Shown here one piece after another: positions 9,028-17,570 of a stretch of 18,384 bases of DNA. The number at the start of each line of letters is the position of its first letter. The first letter of the stretch is position 1. The position numbers were made by a program, and so were the translations under genes. This DNA is from Chromera velia (Eukaryota > Sar > Chromeraceae): positions 1 to 18,384 of the forward strand of contig JAHBMJ010002503.1 in NCBI GenBank assembly GCA_018398765.1. Direction: 5' to 3'. The notes below the pieces were generated by a model, which saw only the letters and a program-made list of their open reading frames with translations, ran no database searches and was not told the origin of the DNA.

Positions 9028-10559
9028 TTCTTTCTTTTCTTTCTTTTCTTTCGTTTCTTTCGTGTCTTTTCTTTCTTTCTTTTCTTTCGTTTCTTTCGTA
9101 TCTTTCGTTTCTTTTCTTTCTTTCTGTCTTTCTTTTCTTTCTTTCCTTTCTTTTTTTTTTTCTTCCTTTCTTTTTTTCTTTCTTTCTTTCTTTCTTTTTT
9201 TCTTTTCTTTCTTTCTCTCTTTCTTTCTTTCTTTCTTCCTTCCTTTTCTTTCTTTTCTTTCTTTTTCTTTCTTTCTTTCTTTCTTTCTTTTTTTCTTTCT
9301 TTTCTTTCTTCCTTCCTTCCTTCCTTCCTTTTCTTTCTTTCTTTCTTTTCTTTTCTTTTCTTTCTTTCTTTCTTTTCTTTCTTTCTTTCTTTCTTTTCTT
9401 TCTCTGTTTCTTTCTTTTCTTTCTTTCTTTCTTTCTTTCTTTCTTTTCTTTCTTTCTTTCTTTCTTTATTTATTTATTTATTTATTTATTGATTGATTGA
9501 TTTATTCACTTCTGTGTTTGCAGGTGGCGCTCAAACGCGGGCGGTGGGAGATTGTAAAGACCCTTCTCCACATTCACGCCCTCCAGGGGTGCAAGTCCGA
9601 CGGGATCAAATTGCCCAGCTGCATCTTCAAGGCATCCCGCCTCCCTCGAGATGAGGACATCCGGACGACAATCTTGGCATGCAAGGAAGGGGACTCAGTG
9701 GAGGCGAACGGGAAGCCAAGCAGTAACGGATGCAGTAGCAGGAGCAGCAGCAGCTGTAGTAGTGGTGGAAGCAAAGCAGAGGGGGGGGATGATGTTTCAG
9801 ATCCGTGGGTGTACCCCTCTTATCGCGAGAGGTCCGTTTTCCCCCTCTGTTTTGGCAAGAATCTTGCGTCATCTCTCGTCTCTGTCGTTCTTTCTTTCTT
9901 TCTTTCTTTCTTTTCTTTCTTTCTTTCTTTCTGTCTGTCTATCTGTCTGTCTGTCTGTCTGTCTGTCGATCTATCCCTCCTCCTGTTTGTCTATCTCTCC
10001 CTCTGAAGTCTACACCTTGCAGGCCTGAATGACCGACTCCTTCTTTTGTCTTGCGTTCTTTCTTTCGTCCTCTCTCTCTCTTTCTCCCTTTCGTTTGTTC
10101 CTTCTTCGGTAGTCTTTTGTGTACGTGCAAAGAGAAAAGGGAAAAGAAGGAAATTTGTGTTGTATCTCTATCCATCTATCTGTGTGGGAGAGAGTCACCG
10201 TCGGTAGCTATGAGCGTGCATTTGTAGAAAGAGAGACAGAGAGAGACTTTGTCCCTGTCTCTGCCTGCATGTTGTATCTTTGGTTGAGAATTCAGAAATG
10301 GGCCTTTTTCGTTCCCCCCTCTCCTTTCGTCTCTCCTTTTCTCATTTCGTCTCGAGGCCTTTTCCTCTCTCCGTGTTTTCTCCGTTTTGAAATGTCTTCA
10401 TACTCTTGGCTTTCTCCCTCCTGTCAATCCAGCTCCTCTCTTTTTCTTTCCTCGGAGGGCTGCCTCGATTCGTTCCTTGGACTTCTCTCACTCTTGTCTG
10501 TATGTGTGTGTTCATGGCATGTTTGTGTTCGTGTTAGTCTGTGTACATGCTCTCTTCCT

Positions 10560-10614
<55 letters not shown>

Positions 10615-10959
10615 TGCGTGTGTGTGTGCAGGTATTACGAGGCCTGTCATGTTTTGGAGTCGGAGGAGACCCTGAAGGGTCTGCTGGACGAGCTCCTCGC
10701 AGAGAAGTCCACCCGGTGGGCCAAGATAAAATTCCACACAACGTTCAGAAGGTGGAAGAAGGAGTACGATCAGATGGTGGACACGGCAGTGGAGTTTGGT
10801 AACTGGATTCAGCTGAGGGATATATTCGGCCCCGGACGGTCCCGTGCCCCTCCCCAGTCTTGGCTTAGTCGGTTGGGGACTTTAGTCCATGAGGGGGGGG
10901 AGGAGAGGCTGCGGCAATTTCTCTGTTTTTTGAATCGAAATACGATCGCGAAGGGGTGA
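6936..10959 (+). CDS. Gene C: ankyrin-like repeat protein, four exons, 677 aa
   Basis: Exons 6936-7689, 8136-8779, 9524-9831 and 10632-10959 (stop TGA) join in phases 1, 0 and 2 with no frame break and total 2034 nt. Donors are AG|GTGCGT, CAG|GTATGT and AG|GTCCGT; all three acceptors are TGCAG. The start ATG has A at -3 and G at +4, and an in-frame TAG lies 24 nt before it. Residues 1-130 are unrecognised, with a Cys/His cluster (C34, C39, H48, C50, C51). From about 141 to 487 I count nine helix-pair units, such as GAAKRGHISVLEWLRSNW, NQWDVVRWLYAQH and KRGRWEIVKTLLHIH. These follow the G-H-x-x-V-L-x-W-L pattern of ankyrin-type repeats in algae, oomycetes and giant viruses. Serine tracts lie at 274-281 and 537-546. 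Residues 570-677 form a charged C-terminal region. The role is probably protein binding, partner unknown; no enzyme domain or membrane segment. Confidence 0.85.
7690..8135 (+). other. Gene C intron 1
   Basis: 446 bp, GTGCGT..TGCAG, phase 1. The 3' half is T/C-rich with TG words. Both the open frame at 7743-8192 and the 5' part of the frame at 8003-8908 read intron; coding sense on the latter begins at 8136. Confidence 0.82.
8919..9505 (+). repeat. Giant (TTTC)n/(TTTTC)n pyrimidine tract in gene C intron 2
   Basis: About 550 bases of TTTC and TTTTC units, ending in TTTA and GATT units, fill most of intron 2 (8780-9523, phase 0, GTATGT..TTTGCAG). The sense strand is almost purely pyrimidine. 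The Phe/Ser/Leu frames crossing it are repeat translation, not protein. Confidence 0.95.
9888..9968 (+). repeat. (TTTC)n followed by (TCTG)n in gene C intron 3
   Basis: Microsatellite within intron 3 (9832-10631, phase 2), about 60 bases after the donor. TTTC units change to TCTG units near 9930. Confidence 0.92.
10565..10631 (+). repeat. (TC)n(TG)n tract forming the 3' splice site of gene C intron 3
   Basis: About 16 TC units are followed by about 16 TG units (one CG interruption) and then CAG, after which exon 4 starts with GTATTACG. The microsatellite therefore supplies the whole polypyrimidine tract of this acceptor. Confidence 0.88.
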
Positions 10960-10984
10960 TTGACGCAGCAAGCCACACATACAA

Positions 10985-11096
10985 GCACACACACACACAG
11001 AGTGAGAGAGAGAGAGAAAGAAAGAAAGAAAGAAAAGAAAGAAAGAAACAAAGAAAAGAAAGAAAGAAAGAAAGAAAGAAAGAGCGAAAGAGAGAG
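10985..11096 (+). repeat. (CA)n, (GA)n and (GAAA)n microsatellite downstream of gene C
   Basis: Begins about 25 bp after the gene C stop, so it lies in the 3' UTR or just beyond. It is purine-rich on the plus strand, opposite in polarity to the intronic repeats of gene C. No AATAAA signal is seen nearby. Confidence 0.93.
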
Positions 11097-12060
11097 ATTG
11101 GACCAGATCTGGTTATCTTTTGCATACTCAGGATGCAATGGACTGTCGTCCGCTCTTGAGTCGAATGACGAGAAATGAACCGGGGTCCCTCACTAGGTCC
11201 CTCGCTTCTAGTACTGGCCTTGTGTAGACCTATATGAAATTACTACAAATTGGTAAAAAAAATGTGTATCATTCATTCATCATCATTCATCATAAAATGT
11301 CCCAATTTTGGCAATTGTCAATTGCTACATATTGTGTAAAAAAAGTTCTAGAGATTGATTGATTGACTAGTTGATTGCTAGGTTCATTAACTGGTTCCAC
11401 CTTTGGGCTAGCTACTAGGTCACAGCCTATAGGTGTGGCTGGCCATAGGGTGACTAGTAGGGTCTTTAACCCCCGGTCTTAAGAATTCCTGTTATGTCCA
11501 TCTGTCGTTAGTCTGAGGTAAATTCTCATAACTTCTCCGTAATTGAGCAGAGCCCAAGTGGTGCGCGATATAGGAGGTATGTTCACTTTTAGGTTTACTA
11601 GCTAAGTCTAGCTTATACTACTAGTTATACTAGCTTTAACTGTCTCAATTTATTCATTCATTCTAACTAGCATTCTAATTCATTCACTACTTCATTCATC
11701 AATTCTTATTTTTTCAAGTTTATCAATTAAAAAATAAATCTATATTTTTTTAAATTTCTAAAACTTGAAGAACGTTTGTATATAATGTTTAGAAAAGTCT
11801 ATAGAGAAAAGTATATTCTAAAAACTTAATTGTAGATCAAGTTATATAGTAAGTTATAGTACATTTTGTATAAAAATTATAGTATAACAATTTAAAATGA
11901 TTCAAATTGTGTATGATCCAAGCGGTTGTGATAAATGCTTCAAGCATACATTCATTATTTTTCCTGGTATCTTTCAGGGCAAACAAGACTCTACGTATGT
12001 AACACCACCAACACGTTTAGCATAGCATTGATTGGCTGCGATATTATGCATATGGGGGAG
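11097..12060. other. AT-rich spacer with short repeats
   Basis: No open frame of note. It contains another copy of TTGGTA-family words (11245-11345), CATTCATT runs, a GATT run (about 11354-11368) and CTAG/ACTAG words like those at 1340-2480 and 17040-17580. I see no gene. Confidence 0.65.
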
Positions 12061-12480
12061 TGAAAGAACTAAAGAGCAGAAGCAGCATACAGCAGCTGGC
12101 TTTCTTTTTTCGGTCTGCTTATATCTTGATTGAAGCTTCCGAACAACGAAGACTCTGAGAATAATGGTGAAAGTGGACATCTCCATTTACTTTTTCTTTT
12201 TGCATGCCCAAAGTGGGACTTAGAGTGGGATCTCAAAGAAGAGAAGAGAGATGCTGGCAGACAGGTGAAGGACCGGTGCGTGAAGTCAAAATCGCGAGAG
12301 GGGAGAGACGTGGAGCAGAGAGTAGAAAGGGTAAATGTAACAAAGGCAGATAAAGGCAGGACAGTAGATGTGACACCAGTGGAAAGGGTGACAAACAGAC
12401 AATGCATAGTACCAAAAGCCATCAACCACTTACTTAACCATTCCTCGATCGTTCCTTCTGTAAGGCGCCCCACGTAGCTT
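12061..12480. other. Segment open on both strands, no recognised product
   Basis: Plus frame 12130-12477 (charged, Lys/Arg/Glu/Val-rich) and minus frame 12069-12473 (Ser/Leu/Phe-rich) overlap almost completely. The plus frame has no ATG at its start and matches no family I know. The charged composition could reflect a real exon or merely purine-rich DNA; I favour the latter. Confidence 0.3.
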
Positions 12481-12740
12481 TACTAGGTGTAAAGAGAAGA
12501 AAAGAAAACGAAGTTGAATTTAGGAATGGTGAAGGGGATTCCGAAGAATAGGAATAAGAGACTCAAAGAAGTGAACCCGTCGATTGGTCAGCGCAACATC
12601 TATTGTTTTCCCCTTCCCCTTCTTTTTTTTTCTCCGCAATGCCATGAGAGATGCATGGAGGCGCGGCTGGAACAGATGTGTCTATAGGGACATGTACTCA
12701 CATGCCCACACACGTAAATACATGCATACACCTACTGTGA

Positions 12741-12915
12741 GAAGGAAGCAGAAATGCCCCTCCATCACCCCACTCTCAGAAGGAAGTAGAAATGCCCCTC
12801 CATCACCGGGTCCCCACTCGCAGAAGGAAGCAGAAGCCCCTTCAACAAACACATGTACACAGAGACGTCGAAGGAAGCGAGTACACCCTTTCAGGAGCCG
12901 GAGAAGGAAGCAGGC
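12741..12915 (+). repeat. Minisatellite, GAAGGAAGC-headed units
   Basis: Units beginning GAAGGAAG(C/T) start at 12741, 12779, 12823, 12870 and 12903. The first two continue AGAAATGCCCCTCCATCACC almost identically. The spacing is 33-47 bp and the copies are eroded. It is related to the array at 15342-15515. Confidence 0.75.
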
Positions 12916-13024
12916 CCCCCATCCGAGTCCCTCTCTAGCTCCTCCACAGCCTTGTCAAAAGTGGCGACTCGATCCATGAACTAGCCGTCCCGCTCATGCA
13001 CACACCCTCGAACCGGTCAACTCT

Positions 13025-13318
13025 CACTCAAAGGTCCTTCTTGTGATACAAAAAGAAGGCCTTCGTGGCCTTTTTAAAGGGTTCGGCATAGCGGGGGACA
13101 GGGCGCTGCATCAACCGCAGCACTCCATTCTGAAGGGTCAGGGTTACCACCGAGTTGATGCATCTTTCCCTTTCAAGGGAACGGTTGGTCCTCGACAATC
13201 CCTATATAAGGCGACGGCATATGGAAAACTTAAGTTCAGAAATTTCAATGCATACCGGAAGATAACATTGCGGCATCTCCAGAGATCGTCGTGCACATCT
13301 TGTCAAAGAGAGTTATGA
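13025..13318 (+). pseudogene. Possible mitochondrial-carrier-like fragment
   Basis: The frame around 13035-13105 reads IQKEGLRGLFKGFGIAGDRA, which fits the EGxxxx(F/W/Y)(K/R)G signature of mitochondrial carrier (Solcar) repeats. After that the frame continues to a stop at 13318 without carrier features: no P-x-(D/E)-x-x-(K/R) motif and no hydrophobic helices. There is no ATG in frame. The DNA is also an inverted repeat (AAGGCC/GGCCTT), so the match may be chance. If real, it is a stray exon or relic lying tail-to-tail with gene B. A TATATAAG box-like word follows at about 13203. Confidence 0.3.
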
Positions 13319-13438
13319 ATTCAACATACGCATAACGTGTCCTCATGTCCACTTTCTCTCTCCAGCATATACGGACCTCAACTTCATTCTACCTCTGCAT
13401 CTAATATGCTAAAACGAAGGTTCCCTTGACATTGTCAA

Positions 13439-14201
13439 TCAATTCAGCAGAAAAAGGATCCAATCGGCAGCTAGACTGACCAGTTCTACCACCACTAGGT
13501 CTCTCTCCCTAAAGATTATCAGTTGCAGCGAGAGAATCACCTGCAAACATGGGGAATATGTATGTATGCGTGGACAGTTTGAAAAAAGGGCAAATCCCTG
13601 TAGGCGCTCAACAGTTACTTTAGATGGATAGATGGATGGAGGCTCTGAAACCTCGATCACACGAAGAAGGGGACGATGCAGATCAGATTCTGAAGGCAAG
13701 GCATTGAGCAATGCCGAGGAGAGGAAAACCACACGTTTCAAAGTAATACAGTGAGGTGAAGTAAATCTGTTCGATCGACAAAAAGAAATGATCCAAACAA
13801 AAGAACGCTAAAGCGAGTCATAGGCTAGGTACATCTTCTTATGTGATAGCAGCCATAATAAGAAGAAAGCCCAAAGAATCCCGAAAAAAAAATTTGGACC
13901 TCAGATGTAGTAGAAGTCTGGACGTTCCACTTTTGCTGGTCAGAGTCCGCTTCAAAAGTTCCCAAGAGCATTAAGCAGACGTACTCCGACCAGTACAGCC
14001 ACGGATGGAGGTGGTTGGAGTCTAGGTTGGAGTAGTTCTCTCTCGATATGCATATAATAGTTGGCCTCCGCGGTTCGCCTCCCCTTCCAGTGACGTGCAG
14101 ACCAGCATTTGACCTGCAGACTCGGACAAGCAAAGAGACATGGGTTCAGGGCAGAAATGCACATAGTCACTCACACACCATACACACACACACATACACA
14201 C

Positions 14202-14270
<69 letters not shown>

Positions 14271-14975
14271 CAGAGAGGGAGGGAGGGAGGGAAGGAGATT
14301 TACAGAGAAAAAAACAGACAGAGAAGGCGATCATACAGGCATCAAAAAGAAAAGGAAGCTAGAGAAAAGCGTGCTGCACGCACTCATGAACCATTGGTTC
14401 ACGTTTTGGTTATGAGCTGCCAAAAATTCTTTTATAGGCAAAAAGTCTTCTTCTGAGGGGCAAAAACCCCCCTAAAACCACGCTAAAACCCCCTTTAAAA
14501 ACCATAAAATTCACTTTTCAAAGAGGTTTTGCCAAAAATTCAGGAGTGCGTGCAGCGTGGAGAAAAGCAAGGAGAAAGAGTGAGATCGAACCGAAAAAAA
14601 GCAAGAAAAAAAAATGTACTTCTTCATGCTTTGAACCCACCTTAGGGGCCGGAACATTTGGAAAGTTGTTCGGAAAGTACATATCAAAAATAAAAACACC
14701 GTCCGCGTACGGAGTTCCCTCCAAAACAAAAACTACGAACCTGCACGTCCATGAACAAAGGAGCCATCTTCGGATCATGAATCGTATCATAAATGATGCA
14801 AGTGTACAAAAGATGAAAATAGGTCTATGGGCTCGTTGGAGTCCCATCATGTAAAATATATGTGCATATGCACTGATGCGTCCCCCGCAGACGTTTGCAG
14901 TCCCCTGTTTCAATTTTCAAGCTAGATAAATAAAGAACGGGAAACACCAAAAGAATGACAGACAGACAGACAGAT

Positions 14976-15014
<39 letters not shown>

Positions 15015-16554
15015 NAGAGAGAGAGAGAGAGAGAAAGAAAGAGAGAGGGAGAGAGAGAGAGAGAGAGGGAGAGAGAGAGAGAGAGAGAGAGAGAAAGGGA
15101 GAGAGCTGTTGGATCAGAATCCAAAGGAGAGAGATGTGTATGAATTCATGGAGCCCCGCATGCACCTGGCCCAACCAAGTCAGAAGACAGCCCTCCTTTC
15201 TTTCTTTCTTTTATTTAAACCAAAGCAGATCGAGTGATTCACGGCCTTTTCTGAATCAGTGAGAAACTGACCGAATGAGGCCTCGCAAAATTCAAAAAGG
15301 AAGCACGAGTGCCCTTCTTTGACATGAAAGAGTCATGCAAAGAAGGAAGCAATGATACCTCTTCCAGCTACACATGCAGAGAAGGAAGTAATGATGCCCC
15401 TTCCAGCCACACATGCAGAGAAAGAAACAATAATATCCCTTCTAGCCATGCAGAGAAGGAAGCAATGATGCCCTTTCAAGCCATGGAGAGAAGGAAACAA
15501 TAATGTCCCCTCACACAATCCATAAAATGAGAGGACCCATGCGCCAAGTCTGTCTTCCTCGTCTTCGAGTGGCTTCCTCGAGGGCACAAATGAAGAACGG
15601 GAAACGTAAAAGGGGTAGCCGTCGTACTTTGCTCTTTCCTTTCATTTCTCCTAATTCAGAAGAAGGTGTTTGATTTATAGAGTTTTCTTCCCTCTCGATA
15701 CTTGTTCATCTACCAACTGGACCTACAGACATGAATCCTGCACGATTAATTACTGACGTACCTCCAGAGACAGTGCCTTGCATCATCGACACGGAGCAGA
15801 ACGCTCCCATGGGGGGCTCCCAATTAAAAGACACATGCGCGCTTCTGCAATGAGATTAATCACATATGCATCATTGTATCACTATGATCTAGAATACAGC
15901 GTGTAGCACCATTGCTGAGCTGGAAGTCTTCTAAGCGGCAGTTGTACAAAAGAGATAAATACAAGAATTAATGGAGATGCAACAAATGAGAGACGCCATG
16001 TAGTGTTACACATACTCTGCACTAGCTAGCACTCTGTGAGGTCAACAGAAGTGAAACTTTAAGAAGTCCCAACCTTTGAGCTGCACTTGCAGGGCTTGTG
16101 GTGTCGCACCGTGCGCTCCTTTTGCCTCGTAGGCGTGACCTTCGAGGTCAACGAAGGCGAACTGCAGATACAAGAGAGCATAAACAACTCAGGCCGGTGA
16201 GTAGAGAGGGACTTTTCATAAACGTCTATAAGGAGAAAGCTTTTGACAATTAATTTTTACAAAAGAGAGCGGGGAGCTCTTGCTTGATCATGAAACAGAG
16301 GAAAACGGAAGTGAGGGACAAAAAGGAGAAATAGGACAACTTCAGTTTGAGTGAAGAATACACATACGCACAAACCATATTCATAATGAGGGAAGAACAG
16401 AAAGAGGCAATCAAATGAACAAACCATGTCGCTGCAGATCTGAAGCTGCGGACGGAGAGATGCAAAACCGTAAGTAAGTGGATTGTGAATGCACATGCAT
16501 TCACCCATACGGACACACATATGCACCGGCAGAGAGAGTGAGTGAGAGAGAGCT

Positions 16555-16597
<43 letters not shown>

Positions 16598-16853
16598 CAG
16601 ACAGAAAAGTAGGCTAGCAAGTAGGCAGGCAGATAGACAGACAGCGGGATGTATCCAGAGAAACTTCGATCATGTACATATACAGGGAGGCAGAGACACA
16701 GGAAGGCAGGGGGGTGACGGAAAAGAAGGGAACCAAAAGAGGTGTGGATAATGTATGATTAGAAAGAGTAAAGAAAGGGTGACCGACCTTTTCCTCTTGA
16801 AACTTTTTCACCAGCTTTTCCTTCTCCTTCTCCGAATGTTCTTCATCGGCCAG
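13439..16853 (-). CDS. Gene B: ubiquitin-conjugating (E2) domain protein, BIRC6/UBE2O-like, C-terminal exons
   Basis: An E2 carries ubiquitin on a cysteine and passes it to substrates. Minus-strand exons, 5' to 3': 16853-16788 (LADEEHSEKEKEKL.., coiled-coil-like, phase 0); 16161-16074 (FAFVDLEGHAYEAKG.., ends phase 1); 15816-15762 (GSVLLRVDDARHCLW, ends phase 2); 14740-14641 (EGTPYADGVFIFDMYFP, phase 0); 14037 (or 14021)-13900 (HPWLYWSEYVCLMLLGTF, WNVQTST); 13540-13439 (VILSLQLIIF.., stop TGA). Joined, they follow the large-E2 pattern: (I/V)xxRVD, TPYxxGxFxFD, FPxx(Y/F)P, P-x-LY, VCLxLLGT with the active Cys, WNxQTS, then (Q)VLxSxQ. Oddities: HPW replaces H/N-P-N, the GP before xGTPY is missing, and the usual PYFNEPGYE tail is absent. 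Acceptors 15817 and 14038/14022 are the weak points. The N-terminal part is not found and may lie beyond the window. Confidence 0.72.
14180..14296 (-). repeat. (CA)n(TA)n and GGGA repeats inside a gene B intron
   Basis: Plus strand (CA)n at 14180-14245, (TA)n at 14245-14270 and GGGA units to 14296. They lie in the intron between exons ending 14641 and starting 14037/14021, so the sense strand reads TCCC, TA, TG towards the acceptor, much like intron 3 of gene C. Confidence 0.9.
14956..15106 (-). repeat. (GACA)n(GA)n microsatellite inside a gene B intron
   Basis: About 150 bp of almost pure purine on the plus strand, thus (TC)n and (TGTC)n in the sense direction, in the intron between 15762 and 14740. 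It includes an undetermined base (N) at 15015, which suggests assembly or read difficulty. Confidence 0.95.
15342..15515. repeat. Minisatellite with 35-39 bp units
   Basis: Units starting GA(A/G)(A/G)GAA(G/A)(C/T)AATGATGCCC begin at 15342, 15381, 15420, 15455 and 15490, spaced 39, 39, 35 and 35 bp. A further degenerate copy starts near 15297. Frames on both strands stay open across it because 39 is a multiple of three. It lies within a gene B intron. Adjacent, not spacer-separated, units with drift exclude a CRISPR array. Confidence 0.85.
16527..16596 (-). repeat. (GA)n microsatellite inside a gene B intron
   Basis: GA units with one CTAGCG interruption, followed by GCAGGCAGATAGACAGACAG. In the sense direction of gene B it is (TC)n. 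It lies between exons 16788 and 16161. Confidence 0.93.
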
Positions 16854-17039
16854 CTGTATGCAGAAATTAATACAGAAGGGACAAAACGAGTGCATTCTGG
16901 AAGGAGAGCAGAGAACTCTAGCATGCAGTAGAAGGCAGTAAAGCAGAAGGACAAAACAAGACTGCACACCACGTATGGAAAATAGCTGAAAGGAGGCAGT
17001 CACAGTCCGCACCTATCATGCGGTTTATAAGATAGATGG

Positions 17040-17536
17040 ATGCCATTGGACGATCAATTAAAAAAACGATTATCACATACATGAAGAGACACATCGATGG
17101 ATGCCTGAAGAGTCCAGTCCAGGTTGTTTCGCAGTCTACTATGTTTTTTTACTTTTATACAATCATACTACATTATATTTTTGGTTGTATTGGCAAGTCA
17201 TAACAAATCTACTAGCAACTCTAAAATTAAGTTTCATTCATAAAGGCAAATTTAATTTACTAAGTAAATTATTGTAGCACTAGTTGTAGTGCTAATACTA
17301 GCCTTAACTAGCTTATTTGCTGCAATGAATTTAATTGATTCGAGTCAAATTATACAAACAAATTTGATGTTCTTCAAGCTAATTAATTAATTTGTTTAGT
17401 ATTTATATTTTTAATTATAATTTAAATAATATATATATACATATGTAAGTAAGTACTTTTAATTGGAATATTGCTAATTATTTGGGGTGCTAATTACCTA
17501 TAATTGCATATATATTCTAGTAATTACTCACGTATG

Positions 17537-17568
<32 letters not shown>

Positions 17569-17570
17569 CT
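17040..17570. other. AT-rich spacer
   Basis: Strongly AT-rich with TAATTAATTAAT, TAGTTGTAGTGC and (TA)n at 17541-17567; no open frame of use. Word content (CTAG, ACTAG, TTAATT) matches the islands at 1340-2480 and 11200-11960. No further gene B exon is visible here. Confidence 0.65.

Noticed and set aside
8763-9500. Long plus-strand Phe/Leu/Ser open frames (up to 245 aa).
   Set aside because: They are translation of the TTTC repeat in gene C intron 2. Splice sites at 8779/8780 and 9523/9524 join the flanking coding sequence in frame.
10956-11178. Small Lys/Arg/Glu-rich plus frames after gene C.
   Set aside because: Translation of the GA/GAAA microsatellite; gene C already ends at TGA 10957-10959.
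13202-13211. TATATAAG as a promoter TATA box on the plus strand.
   Set aside because: No gene with coding sense begins downstream on the plus strand before gene B's oppositely oriented exons.
15342-15515. Regularly spaced repeats considered as a CRISPR array.
   Set aside because: The units are contiguous and drifting, with no constant repeat plus unique spacer pattern, in eukaryotic DNA.
15309-15587. Plus and minus frames with 13-residue repeats (such as CREGSNDAPSSHT).
   Set aside because: The frames stay open only because the 39-bp minisatellite unit is a multiple of three; they lie in a gene B intron.
15762-15844. Stronger-looking acceptor CATTGCAG at 15846-15845 for the RVDD exon of gene B.
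   Set aside because: In the reading frame that matches the UBC domain it brings in an in-frame TAA; the weaker acceptor at 15817 fits both the frame and the incoming phase 1.
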